Source: Saprospiraceae bacterium (GTDB lineage: Bacteria > Bacteroidota > Bacteroidia > Chitinophagales > Saprospiraceae). Taken from it: a stretch of DNA of 59,519 nucleotides. A program made the position numbers and the translations under genes. The stretch is taken from assembly GCA_016717145.1 (NCBI GenBank), contig JADKGD010000023.1, positions 1 to 59,519 of the forward strand, read 5' to 3'. The notes beneath the pieces were generated by a model, which searched no databases, was not told the origin of the DNA, and worked only from the letters and a program-made list of their open reading frames with translations. Positions 45,611-55,861 of this stretch are shown piece by piece; the stretch's first letter is position 1, and the number at the start of each line of letters is the position of its first letter.

Positions 45611-47224
45611 TTAATAAAAATTGAATGTCTCAGCATCGAACATTCCCATATCACTGATTTTTATTTTTGGGATAACCAACAATGCCATAAAGGAAAGCGT
45701 CATAAATGGGGCATGTAAAGAACACCCATTGACTTTTACAAAATTTGTTAACTCCTGATAAGTTTTTCCTACTTCTTCACAACTTTTGTCGCTCATCAGT
45801 CCGGCTATCGGGAGTGGTAAGTTTTTCGATTCTTTTTTTGTAACTGCAGACAATCCTCCTTTGCTCTTTATAAGCAGATTTATGGCATTTATCATGAGTT
45901 CATCCTCATCGCCAATACATATAATATTATGTGAATCATGCGCAACAGTAGATGCTATGGCACAATTAAGTAAGCCAAAATTTTTTATAAAACCAATGGA
46001 TGGCTGAGCTTCAAAATATCTGTTGATTACACAAATCTTTAAAATATCTTTTTTCGGATTTGTTTGTACCATACCATTAACAACAGGTAAAGAAACAAAG
46101 TCCTTTTCTGTTACTAAAGAACCATCTATCGCTACAATAACAGGAAAAGCTTGACGATCATTTGCATATAATTGCAAAGATTCCACTGTTATTTCATTTA
46201 TATTGAATGTATTAATTGGATTTGATATGTCTTGTTTTACTTCAATACCATTTACATCGACGCCATTAATTATGGTTTGTAAGGTGTCAAAATCTGAGAG
46301 GTTATTGACAATAATAAAATCTGCGGGGTCACCTGTTTTTAGTTTTCCAACAGGAATTTTATAATGATCAACAGGATTAATGCAGGCAATCTTTAATACA
46401 TCAAATAAGTCATAACCATATGCCAGCGCTCTTTTTACCAATAAGCTGATATGGCCAATAAGTAAATCATCAGGATGTTTATCATCACTGCAAAACATTA
46501 CCATTTCAGGATGAGATGCAATAATCGGATGTAAAGACTCAAAATTTTTGGCGGCAGATCCCTCCCTAATGATAATCTTCATACCAAATGATAGTTTATC
46601 TTTTGCTTCATCCAGTGTGGTGCATTCATGATCTGTTGATATACCATGACTTATGTACTTTTGTGCCAATTGACCTCTTAATCCCGGGGCGTGTCCATCG
46701 ATCGGCTTATTATACTTTATTGCAGAGGCGATTTTAGTAAGTACTTCATTATCGCTATTAAGGACTCCGGGGTAATTCATCATTTCTGATAAGTAATAGA
46801 TATCGTCAGAGGCCAATAAATTGTCAACGGCCATGCTATCTAAACAGGCACCGGCATGCTCAAAATTGGTGGCAGGAACACACGAAGGCGCACCAAAAAA
46901 AACTTTAATAGGTGCGTCTCTCGCATTCTCTATCATAAACTGTACACCTTCCAAGCCACAAACATTTGCAATCTCATGAGGGTCAGAAATAGTTGCAATT
47001 GTACCATGCTTTACAGCCATTTCAGCAAATGTGACCGGTGTTAACATCGAACTTTCAATATGGATGTGCGCATCAATAAAACCAGGTAAAATATATTGAT
47101 CAGGTACATTTTCTGATGGCAATATGGATACTATAATGCCATTAGAGACAGTTACTGTTCCTTTGAAAAAAAGTCGGGATTCAATATTCACAATAATGCC
47201 TGAATATGTTTTGATGTCTTTCAT
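45611..47224 (-). CDS. ade: Adenine deaminase
   Basis: The enzyme converts adenine to hypoxanthine and ammonia for purine salvage. The 537-aa amidohydrolase has metal-binding PGFIDAHIHIESSML near residue 45, ISDPHEIANVCG, DGHAPGLRG, STDHECTTLDEA and CSDDKHPDDLL. The Ade-specific C-terminal domain contains SKGGLSAVTK, PLPIAGLMS and APFMTLSFMALLVIP. Full-length and intact; a stand-alone gene. Confidence 0.93.
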   Translation of the reverse strand: MKDIKTYSGIIVNIESRLFFKGTVTVSNGIIVSILPSENVPDQYILPGFIDAHIHIESSMLTPVTFAEMAVKHGTIATISDPHEIANVCGLEGVQFMIENARDAPIKVFFGAPSCVPATNFEHAGACLDSMAVDNLLASDDIYYLSEMMNYPGVLNSDNEVLTKIASAIKYNKPIDGHAPGLRGQLAQKYISHGISTDHECTTLDEAKDKLSFGMKIIIREGSAAKNFESLHPIIASHPEMVMFCSDDKHPDDLLIGHISLLVKRALAYGYDLFDVLKIACINPVDHYKIPVGKLKTGDPADFIIVNNLSDFDTLQTIINGVDVNGIEVKQDISNPINTFNINEITVESLQLYANDRQAFPVIVAIDGSLVTEKDFVSLPVVNGMVQTNPKKDILKICVINRYFEAQPSIGFIKNFGLLNCAIASTVAHDSHNIICIGDEDELMINAINLLIKSKGGLSAVTKKESKNLPLPIAGLMSDKSCEEVGKTYQELTNFVKVNGCSLHAPFMTLSFMALLVIPKIKISDMGMFDAETFNFY

Positions 47225-47328
47225 TTATTAATTTGATAGTATACAATAAAAATTTGTCAACAAATAAAAATATTTGTCAATTCCGTTGCTGAAAAACCAT
47301 TTTTTATACTTTTTAAATGATAACACAA

Positions 47329-47835
47329 TCAATGATCAAGACCCCCTTGATGTACATGTCCATGATCTAATTCTGATTCTGTAGCTGGCCTTACTTCAAT
47401 TATTTCACCTTTAAAGTGGAGAACCCGCCCGGACATCGGGTGGTTAAAATCAACAACAACAGAAGCTTCTTTAACCTCTTCTACCACGCCATGGTAAACT
47501 CTGCCATTATGATCATTCATATTAAGCGGACTACCTGGCACCAATTTGGAAAGATCTACATTACCCGATTCATCTTCAAAACTCCGCATTGGGATCTCAA
47601 CTACCGATTCTTCTTCATAAAGCCCATATGCGTCTTCAGGTTCTAACGTGAATTCGAATTTTTCTTTGGCAATTTTGTTTTCCAAAAACTCTTCAAATGA
47701 TGGAAGCATCATTCCAATTCCAAAAATAAATGTAATTGGCTCTCCACTATACGTTTCTTCAAGAATTTCACCATCTGATGTGTCCTCAGTCAAAATGTAA
47801 TGTATGGAAACAACCTGATTTTTTTGAATTTTCAT
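47329..47835 (-). CDS. slyD: SlyD-type FKBP peptidyl-prolyl isomerase
   Basis: The 168-aa protein is a cytoplasmic prolyl isomerase/chaperone. The FKBP fold is seen at both ends (VVSIHYILTEDTSDGEILEE; FDFNHPM-like VVDFNHPMSGRVLHFKGEI). An insert-in-flap domain runs from about 70 to 125 (PEDAYGLYEEESVVEIP; HGVVEEVKEASVVVD). The short C-terminal tail is histidine-rich (DHGHVHQGGLDH), as in metal-binding SlyD proteins that deliver nickel. Confidence 0.88.
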   Translation of the reverse strand: MKIQKNQVVSIHYILTEDTSDGEILEETYSGEPITFIFGIGMMLPSFEEFLENKIAKEKFEFTLEPEDAYGLYEEESVVEIPMRSFEDESGNVDLSKLVPGSPLNMNDHNGRVYHGVVEEVKEASVVVDFNHPMSGRVLHFKGEIIEVRPATESELDHGHVHQGGLDH

Positions 47836-47994
47836 CTCCTTTTATTTTTGTTCATGAATTATATCGTAAAAATATAATTTATTTTCAAATCGACGTGAAC
47901 TGTTTTATTTTATTTATTTAACGCATAAATCATTGTAAACCAACAATTCTTTATTTCTCTGATTTGGCTATATTGCAGCCTTAAAATCATTTTT

Positions 47995-49320
47995 TTGTAT
48001 CAGGAAATAATATATCAATATAAAAAAAAATTAGGGGATGTGGTTTTTGCATACCAATATTTCCTTGCTTTTAGATTTATAGTAAGTCTACTTATAGGAG
48101 TGGTCATGGTCAAAAGCGCCCTTTCTATCAAAGACTTAGGTTATTACGAACTGATATTATTTATTGTAACCTCTTTGAGTTTTTTTTGGTCAGCAGGAAT
48201 AAAAAATGCGGTCATTTCATTTTATCCCGGTACACCTGAATCTGAGAAGACGATATTGTTAACTACAGTTTTTTGGATATTATTCTTAATTAGTAGCTTC
48301 TTTGGTTTGGGGTTGTTGTTCTTTTCGGAAGGAATAATTCATGTCTTTACCAAATATAATGATATACCTTACTTAAACCTTTCTGCTTTTTATCTTATCC
48401 TATCAGTTCCATTGGTAATGATTGAAAACATATTCTTTTTGCGTCAACAAGCTTTAAAAATAATTCATTACACACATTGGAGCCAATGTATACTGTTGAT
48501 TTCTGTAATATTGGTAGCATATCAGTGGCCTGATTTATATGCTTTTTTACTTGTTTTAGTTTGTTGGTCTATTTGCAGATTGATATATTTATGTATATTT
48601 GTTTTGGGGAAAGACATTTTTATTATTGATAAAAAATTGGGTTATGGTTTTATATTATTTTCATTACCCTTAATATTTAATGTCTTGTTAGGCAGTCTAA
48701 TGGACATGATAGACGGACTTTTTGTAACCCATTACTTTACGGAAAATTTTTTTCCTGTTTTTCGGTATGGTGCCAGAGAAATGCCTTTTTCAACATTGCT
48801 TTTTAGTTCATTATCAATTGCAATGATTCCGGTTTTGATCAAACAAGGTTTATATACCGAAGAAATAAAAATCAGAATCACAAAACTGATGCATTGGGTA
48901 TTTCCCTTTGCAATTTTTTTAATGCTTTCAAGTCAGTTTATTTTTCCCATAATATATTCACATGAATTTAAAGAGTCTGCATATATTTTTAATGTTTATT
49001 TATTAATTTTAACAAGTAGGGTTTTGTTGCCACAGACCTATAATCTGGCCTTACATCAACATGGTATTATTATATTGACAGGCATTGCCGAAATTCTGAT
49101 TAACATTATACTTAGTTATTGGTGGGTACATATTTGGGGTGTATATGGTTTGGCTATGGCCACTGTAGTTGCATATTTTATACAAAAGTTGGTACTTATT
49201 ATTTATAATAAAATAGTAAACAATGTTTCGATTCATCAATACCTGGATGTAAAGCTGTACTTTTTATATACTTTTCTTTTGGTTGCTTCTTTTATTTTTT
49301 CTAATTACTTATGGTTATGA
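47995..49320 (+). CDS. Polysaccharide flippase-like membrane protein
   Basis: The 441-aa protein has about 12 membrane helices and belongs to the MATE/Wzx-like exporter group (oligosaccharide flippase). A KKLGDVVFAYQYFLAFRFIV start, WSAGIKNAVISFYPG and a PLIFNVLLGSLMDMIDGLFV region match the family's two halves. The likely start is TTG at 47995; no in-frame ATG gives a full N-terminus. It ends with an ATGA overlap to prmC. It is the second unlinked flippase of the window. Substrate unknown. Confidence 0.8.
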   Translation: MYQEIIYQYKKKLGDVVFAYQYFLAFRFIVSLLIGVVMVKSALSIKDLGYYELILFIVTSLSFFWSAGIKNAVISFYPGTPESEKTILLTTVFWILFLISSFFGLGLLFFSEGIIHVFTKYNDIPYLNLSAFYLILSVPLVMIENIFFLRQQALKIIHYTHWSQCILLISVILVAYQWPDLYAFLLVLVCWSICRLIYLCIFVLGKDIFIIDKKLGYGFILFSLPLIFNVLLGSLMDMIDGLFVTHYFTENFFPVFRYGAREMPFSTLLFSSLSIAMIPVLIKQGLYTEEIKIRITKLMHWVFPFAIFLMLSSQFIFPIIYSHEFKESAYIFNVYLLILTSRVLLPQTYNLALHQHGIIILTGIAEILINIILSYWWVHIWGVYGLAMATVVAYFIQKLVLIIYNKIVNNVSIHQYLDVKLYFLYTFLLVASFIFSNYLWL

Positions 49321-50150
49321 CAGTTCGTGATGCATACCAAATACTGTCTGAAAAACTTGAAACAATCTATGGTTCAAGAGAAGGATCGACGATTGCAAGG
49401 TATCTGATAGAAGACCTTTTTGACCAATCCTTTTGGTCCGAGGACCTTTTGAAACCTGATCAGGTCATGCTCCTCAACGATGCCCTTCCAAGGTTGATGA
49501 ACTTCGAGCCGTGGCAATATCTGGGAGGCATGGCGGATTTTTATGGTTTAAAATTTAAAGTAAATCCTTCAGTTCTGATTCCTCGTCCGGAGACGGAAGA
49601 ATTGGTTCATCTGGCCTTAAAGACAATGGAAACAAAAAAAAAGACATCTATACTTGACATTGGAACCGGATCAGGTATCATTCCCATTACCATCAGTAAA
49701 AAGAACAGTGATGTTAAAGCTTTTGGTTTGGATTTAAGTGTGGAAGCCTTGCAAGTTGCCATATCTAACAGTAAATTACATGGCGTAAAAGTGGACTTCA
49801 TGCAGCTTGATTTTTTGAATAAAGATACTTGGGCTACTTTACCATCCGTAGAAGTCATCATCTCCAATCCACCTTATATTTCTAAAGACGAAAAACCCTA
49901 CATGGATAAAAATGTCCTCGACTACGAACCTCATATCGCGCTATTTGTGACATCTGATGAAATGGAATTTTACAACGCAATTGCAGAATTTACCGTAAAA
50001 AATCAATCAAAAGGCACCATAGTTCTTGTTGAAATTCATGAAAATTATGGACAAAAAGTTATGAACGTTTTTAAATCTTTCGGATTAACCAATATTTGTA
50101 TTTTACAGGATTTACAAGGGAAAGATAGAATGGTTTCTGCAGAATATTAA
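49317..50150 (+). CDS. prmC: Release factor glutamine methyltransferase
   Basis: PrmC methylates the glutamine of the GGQ motif in release factors RF1/RF2. The product is 277 aa from the ATG at 49317, which overlaps the stop of the upstream gene (ATGA); an ATG two codons earlier (49311) is also possible. Motifs are EPWQYLGGMADFYGLKFKV, VLIPRPETEELV, the SAM-binding ILDIGTGSGIIPI and the catalytic ISNPPYIS. Confidence 0.93.
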   Translation: MTVRDAYQILSEKLETIYGSREGSTIARYLIEDLFDQSFWSEDLLKPDQVMLLNDALPRLMNFEPWQYLGGMADFYGLKFKVNPSVLIPRPETEELVHLALKTMETKKKTSILDIGTGSGIIPITISKKNSDVKAFGLDLSVEALQVAISNSKLHGVKVDFMQLDFLNKDTWATLPSVEVIISNPPYISKDEKPYMDKNVLDYEPHIALFVTSDEMEFYNAIAEFTVKNQSKGTIVLVEIHENYGQKVMNVFKSFGLTNICILQDLQGKDRMVSAEY

Positions 50151-50464
50151 ATATTTAATAATCCCAATAAATCAAATAAAATCATCTTGACTATGATTAA
50201 TTTTTATAAAAAGAAATTATTTAAATTGAATATAATCTCATTTTAGTTGGTTTAATCTACATAAGTCGTCATTTTATCTATAAAAATAAAATTTTCATAA
50301 TCTAATTTTGATTTTTGATGTTATTACTCATTAAAACGAATTTTGTTTGTTGGATTATAATTTAATGTTTTTTTTATCTTTTAAACTTAGATTATTGTTT
50401 ACCTTCAAATCAGTTAATTTTTTTCTATTTTAACAGTGCTGTAAAAGCCTGCTTTTATTAACAA
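50151..50464. other. AT-rich leader region before the TonB receptor
   Basis: The gap of 314 bases is extremely AT-rich and should contain the promoter of the receptor gene. A possible -7 box TAATTTTG lies at 50303-50310, but it is far (about 155 bases) from the ATG. No hairpin or RNA gene stands out. Confidence 0.5.
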
Positions 50465-52817
50465 ATGAAATATAGACATAGTGCGAATAGTCATTTTATT
50501 TTTTTAAACTTCTTATGTTTTTTCGGTTTTTCTCAAACATCTTACACACTAAATGGGTATGTAAAAGATATAAATTCCGGAGAAACATTAATTGGTGCAA
50601 ACATTACTGTTGTGAATAACACCAGTCAGGGTACTGCAACAAATACCTATGGATTCTATTCACTTTCATTGCCAGAAGGTTTATACAAAATATCTTATTC
50701 TTATTTAGGATATGAAGATCAGATTTTTGACGTTGAATTGAATAAGAATATAAATTTTAATGTTGAAATGAATGAAGGAATTTTAATAGATGAAGTAATT
50801 ATCTCCGGAGAAAAAGAAGAAAAAAGAAAAAATGTCGAAGGAACCCAAATGGGCACTATAGAAATACCTGTTGAAAACATAAAAAAATTACCCGCCATTT
50901 TTGGTGAAGTTGATATACTTAAAACAATTCAATTACTTCCCGGAGTAAGGTCTTCAGGTGAAGGAACATCTGGATTTTACGTGCGCGGTGGTGGGCCTGA
51001 TCAAAACCTTGTATTGCTTGATGAAGCTGTTGTTTATAACTCCGGTCACCTGTTAGGATTCTTTTCTGTTTTTAATTCAGACGCGATAAAAAACACTACT
51101 TTAATCAAAGGAGGAATGCCTGCAAATTTTGGCGGAAGATTATCTTCAGTGCTTGATATTCAGATGAAGGAAGGAAATACAAAATCATATTCAGTAGAAG
51201 GTGGCGTAGGGCTTATTTCTTCCAGATTGACTGTACAAGGGCCTATAGTCAAAAACAAAAGCTCTTTTATCGTTTCAGGACGTCGCACCTATATTTTGGA
51301 TCTGGCTCAACCAGCGTTAAAAGGAAGTAATTTTGAAGGAACAAATTATTATTTTTATGACTTGAACACTAAGATAAATTATACCTTTTCTGATCGAAAC
51401 AGGTTGTTTTTTAGTGGCTATTTTGGCAATGATGTATTGAAATTTCGCCAACCAGGCAGAGATTTTAAATTTGATTTGCCCTATGGAAATAAAACTGCCA
51501 CTTTAAGGTGGAATCATCTTTTAGTGAAAAATGTTTATGAATGTTTCTGCCATTTATAATGATTATAAGTTTCAATTTAATGGTGGTCAGGCTGATTTTG
51601 TATTTAAGGTATTTTCTGGCGTAAAGGACTGGAATCTGAAAATTGATTTTGAAAACTATACGAATACAAAACATACATTAAAATACGGAATTAATTACAC
51701 ATATCATACTTTGACACCAAATACAGCCAGCGCCTCAAACGGAGAGGTAGATTTTAATACTACTTTCAGACCTAAATACGCCAATGAAACAGCGGTTTAT
51801 TTTCTTGATGATATGAAATTTAATGAAAAATGGTCATTGAATTCAGGGTTGAGGCTGAGCTTATTTCAGCAAGTGGGGCCTTATACCTCCAAAATTACCG
51901 GAGAGGAATTTGGTACATTTAGAAATGCCAAGACATACACAGGTATCGAACCCAGATTGAATATTAATTATAAAGCATCTCATAATTTCAGTATCAAATC
52001 CGGTATCTCAGTTACTACACAATATTTACACCTTGTAAGCAATTCATCAAGTACCTTGCCCGCCGATGTTTGGGTTCCAAGTACAGAAGTAGTTAAACCT
52101 CAAAGAGGTATACAATATGCGCTTGGTTTTTTTAAAAATCTTAAGGAAGATACATATGAGACGTCTGTAGAATTGTATTATAAAAACTTAAAAAATCAGA
52201 TTGATTACGCTGATAATTATGTAAATGATATTTCCAAAGAGGTTGAAGATGCATTTGTTTTTGGCAAGGGTAGGGCATACGGAGCCGAGTTTTTCTTAAA
52301 GAAGGCTAAAGGCAAGTTAAATGGCTGGATCGGTTATACATTGTCACGAACTGAACGATCATTTCCAGAAATTGAAAAAGGGCGTTGGTATCCGACTGTA
52401 TATAACAGAACGCATGATTTATCAATTGTTGTAAATTATAAACCTCGAAAAAAATGGGATTTTGGAGCCATTTTTGTGTATGGTTCAGGTCGATTATTTA
52501 CACCGGTCAGAGGTTTCTTTTTTGTCGAACAAAGTGTCAATTTGTTTTATGGACCAAGGAACAGCGCGAGTTTGGATGCTTACCATCGATTGGATTTATC
52601 AGCCACATATACACCTCATCCTAATTCGACAAAAAAATATTCAGGAAGTTGGACATTTTCTGTGTATAATGTATACAATCGCAAAAATCCATTTTTTGTA
52701 AATTTTGATACTAAAACAGATTTTCAAACAGGCACCAATACCATCACCGGATCAAAAATCACGATTTTCCCAATTATACCCAGCATTACATACAATTTTA
52801 AATGGAACCAAAAATGA
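50465..52817 (+). CDS. TonB-dependent receptor paired with DUF4249, frameshifted
   Basis: The corrected protein is about 783 aa. The first frame (50465-51559) carries the signal peptide, a carboxypeptidase-regulatory-like domain (TLNGYVKDINSGETLIGANI) and the plug (FYVRGGGPDQNLVLLDEAVV; GGMPANFGGRLSSVLDI). The second frame (to 52817) carries the rest of the barrel, ending TYNFKWNQK. One extra A in the run near 51525 splits them; removing it joins HLLVK directly to MFMNVSAIYNDYKF. Its stop overlaps the start of the DUF4249 gene (ATGA). Substrate unknown. Confidence 0.85.
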
Positions 52818-53762
52818 AACAAATTAAAAGTGTTTTTTTCCCAATCGTTGCGACTTTATTTTTTTCCCTTTTTCTTTTTTCCTGTGAGGAAGTTTATATT
52901 CCCTCGACTTCTGAATCTCAACAGGAAATTGTGGTCGAGGTTATATTGAAGTAGGCCCAAAAGTAATCCAACGTTTGTGATTTTAACTAAAAGTATTCCA
53001 TTTATTTCTACGATAGAAAAAGATAAGTTTACAGAACTTTTTGTAAAAAATGCAATTGTGACGGTAAATGATGGCGAAAAAGATGTAAACTTGAATGAAC
53101 TTTGTTTAAAGGATGTTCCCGAGGAATTTAAAAAACAAGTGTATGAAATTCTGGGATTAAATGTGGATAGTTCTGCTGTTGATATTTGTGTATATGCTGA
53201 TCTGTTAGGACAAATCAAAAAAGAATATGGGAGGACATATACACTTGAGGTAAATGTTGATGGTAAAAAACTTACTGCTTCAACAACAGTACCTGAATAT
53301 GTACCACTATTTGGTTTCAGATGGGACGATCCACCGGGGAATCCAAGTGACAGCCTAGCCAGATTGTTTGTCAGAATCAATGATCCTGCTAATACCGATA
53401 ATTACTACCGCTATTTCACTTCAGAAGGCAAATCTGCCTTAATTCCGCCTTTTAATTCGGTGATAGATGATGCGATTTTTGATGGTAAAGAGTTTGAATT
53501 TCCAATGCAAAAAGCTGAGCGCAGAGGTGGTGATTTCGATCCTGAAACATTCGGTTTGTTTACAAGAGGAGACAGTGTTACAGTCAAGTGGGTAACATTG
53601 GACAAAGCGCATTATACTTTTTGGCAGACAAGAGATTTTAGTGCAAATAGTGGTGGTCCATTTTCCTCCTATACACGTATCGCTACAAATATTGAAGGCG
53701 GCCTTGGCATATGGGGCGGATACGCAGTGGATAGCTATAAACTTTTTGCACCACCTAAGTGA
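52814..53762 (+). CDS. DUF4249 lipoprotein, two frameshifts
   Basis: The gene starts with an ATG overlapping the receptor stop and a lipoprotein signal (FLFSC, Cys24). Two missing bases interrupt it: one in the G run near 52942 (QQEIVVEGYIEVG) and one in the A run near 52960 (GPKSNPTFVILTKS). Corrected, the protein is about 316 aa. The remaining frame (52977-53762) shows DUF4249 features: ILTKSIPFISTI, LEVNVDGKKLTASTTVPEY and a C-terminal GGLGIWGGYAV. These outer-membrane lipoproteins pair with TonB receptors and probably sit on the receptor, in the manner of SusD, which is inference. Confidence 0.8.
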
Positions 53763-54074
53763 TTGTGATCTTTTTAAAAGAAGTAATCTAAGAAATCATT
53801 GCAAATTTAATACGAAAACATCATTTTTGAAACCAAGTTAATTTTGGTTATTGGTCATAAATGAGCTATAAAATATTGATTGCTTTATAGAACTACATCT
53901 CTAAATTAACTGCAATATCATCCATTTTGTTAAATAACAAAAATGAAATTTATCATAAAAATTAAATAAATTGAATATAATGTATTGATTTTGTTTTAAA
54001 TACAAAATATTAAATTATATATTATAAATAATTTATTAAATGTTTTTCTGTCAAAAGTATAATCATTACCTTTG

Positions 54075-54108
54075 GGGTTTAAAGAGACATGAGAAATCTC
54101 TTTAACCC
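54075..54108. terminator. Hairpin, possible terminator
   Basis: GGGTTTAAAGAGA pairs with TCTCTTTAACCC (one bulge) around a 9-base loop. The stem is followed by AGATTCC rather than T on the plus strand, so its role as terminator is uncertain. Its right arm overlaps the left end of the inverted-repeat element. Confidence 0.45.
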
Positions 54109-54280
54109 AGATTCCGAGTTGGACTTTGTAATGAGAGAATATCGGACAAAATAGTTGTGATGCACGGAGTTTTTCACCCGGAAATGTAGCCTTTGCTACA
54201 TTGAGGACGGAAAAATGAGTACAGAAACAAATATAAAGTCAGATATTGTCGGAATAAATTTCTAATTCGGATTCTGGGTT
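54104..54280. repeat. Inverted-repeat (palindromic) element
   Basis: Left end AACCCAGATTCCGAG (54104-54118) is inverted as CTAATTCGGATTCTGGGTT (54262-54280). Inside lies a perfect hairpin AATGTAGC/GCTACATT with loop CTTT. No ORF is present. It differs in sequence from the elements at 41658 and 45357, so it is another family, possibly a dispersed non-coding repeat. Confidence 0.6.
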
Positions 54281-54314
54281 TTAAATATTGTAGAACCTAA
54301 AATTAACCTGAAGA

Positions 54315-55835
54315 ATGAGAAATTTATTCCCCCTATTGATTTTGAAGAAAATCAATGTAAACATCTTCTTGACCCTAATATTTTCTTTTAATATACTGCT
54401 TTTACCTGCACAAACTGGTGGACTGTGGAATGATGTAGATGAGACATTAATTCCGACCAATGGAATACGTCAAATTATACCAACAGCCTATAGAACATTA
54501 AAATTACAGGTGGATGCCATAAAAACACTATTGGCTACTGCGCCAAGTGAAGAAGATTTTGGAACTAAGACAGGTTCACCCATTTTAGAATTGCCAATGC
54601 CGGACGGCAGTATGCAGAAATTTTTGTTTGCATACTCTCCAATTATGCATAAAAGCCTGGCGGATGTTTATCCTGATATTAAAACTTATATAGGTCAGGG
54701 AATGGATGACCCAGCTTCAACAATTAGGTTTGATATTACACCCAAAGGATTTCACGCAATGATTTTTTCATCGCAAGGAACAGTTTTTATTGATCCCTAT
54801 CAAAATAATTCAATAGAATATTATATATCATATTATAAAAATGATTTTATCAAAAATGAAACTGATAGAATCACTTGCAGTTTTAACGGTGGAGGCAACT
54901 TCAGGCCAAATACAAATGAAGGACTCAGAGTGGGTGATTGTGGTATAAGACATGAATACAGACTTGCAGTCTCCGCTACAGGCGAATACACAACGTTTCA
55001 CGGTGGGACAGTAGCCTTGGCACAAGCAGCTATAGTGACCACTATGAATAGGGTGAATGTGTTTTTGGAAAGATTTGCAGTCAGAATGATTATTATTGCA
55101 AATAATAATTTAATCGTATATACTAATGCAGGAACCGACCCATTTTCTAATGGAAACCCTAATGCTATGATTAATGAAAATCAAATAAATACAGATGCAG
55201 TAATTGGTAATGCAAATTACGACATTGGTCACGTTTTTGGTACCAATTCCGGAGGATTAGCTGGCCTTGGTGTAGTCTGTGCAGGTGGGAATAAAGCAAG
55301 GGGAGTGACTGGAAGCGCGGCTCCGGTGGGTGACCCTTTTGACATTGATTATGTAGCACATGAAATTGGACATCAGTTTAATGGTAACCATACACAATAT
55401 AATGATGCTTGCAATAGAAATAATGGTACTGCTGTCGAACCGGGCAGTGCTTCCACTATTATGGGATATGCCGGTGTTTGCGTTCCATCAGTACAGAATA
55501 ACAGCGATGCTTATTTTAGTACAGCGAGTTTATTTGAGATGCGGCCTTTTGTCGTTGGAAATACCTGCGATGCCGAAGTAACTGTGACCAATTCTTCACC
55601 ATCAGTAAGTGCGGTTAGTAATTACTCGATTCCTATATCCACACCTTTTTTATTAACAGCAAGTGCTACCGATGCCAACGGCACCCTCACATATTGCTGG
55701 GAACAAACAAATACTTGGGTTTCACCAACTCAGACAATGCCTCCTGCATCGACAAATATTTCAGGTCCTGTATTTAGATCATTAAATCTGTATCATCTCC
55801 AACAAGATATTTTCCAAATCTTACCGACGTATTAA
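54315..55835 (+). CDS. Secreted reprolysin-like zinc metalloprotease, N-terminal and catalytic part
   Basis: The first 506 codons carry a signal peptide (about 1-32, LLLPAQTGG), a prodomain-like region, and the catalytic domain from about residue 208 (CGIRHEYRLAVSATGEY). The zinc site is HEIGHQFNGNHT with His349, Glu350, His353 and His359. A STIMGYAGVC Met-turn region follows at about 390. This is the M12B-like family common among T9SS substrates. The frame is lost at about 55787, where one C is missing: AAATCTG should read AAATCCTG, giving LNPVSSPTRYFPNLTDVL. The protein then continues into the next frame without a real stop. Confidence 0.88.
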   Translation: MRNLFPLLILKKINVNIFLTLIFSFNILLLPAQTGGLWNDVDETLIPTNGIRQIIPTAYRTLKLQVDAIKTLLATAPSEEDFGTKTGSPILELPMPDGSMQKFLFAYSPIMHKSLADVYPDIKTYIGQGMDDPASTIRFDITPKGFHAMIFSSQGTVFIDPYQNNSIEYYISYYKNDFIKNETDRITCSFNGGGNFRPNTNEGLRVGDCGIRHEYRLAVSATGEYTTFHGGTVALAQAAIVTTMNRVNVFLERFAVRMIIIANNNLIVYTNAGTDPFSNGNPNAMINENQINTDAVIGNANYDIGHVFGTNSGGLAGLGVVCAGGNKARGVTGSAAPVGDPFDIDYVAHEIGHQFNGNHTQYNDACNRNNGTAVEPGSASTIMGYAGVCVPSVQNNSDAYFSTASLFEMRPFVVGNTCDAEVTVTNSSPSVSAVSNYSIPISTPFLLTASATDANGTLTYCWEQTNTWVSPTQTMPPASTNISGPVFRSLNLYHLQQDIFQILPTY

Positions 55836-55861
55836 ATAATATAACGCCTACCTGGGAAGTT

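Larger units (their letters stand above)
53763..54314. other. Intergenic region with hairpin and inverted-repeat element
   Basis: The gap of 552 bases begins with an AT-rich 300-base stretch without recognisable features. It then holds the hairpin at 54075-54108 and the inverted-repeat element at 54104-54280. The promoter of the metalloprotease gene is not obvious. Confidence 0.6.
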
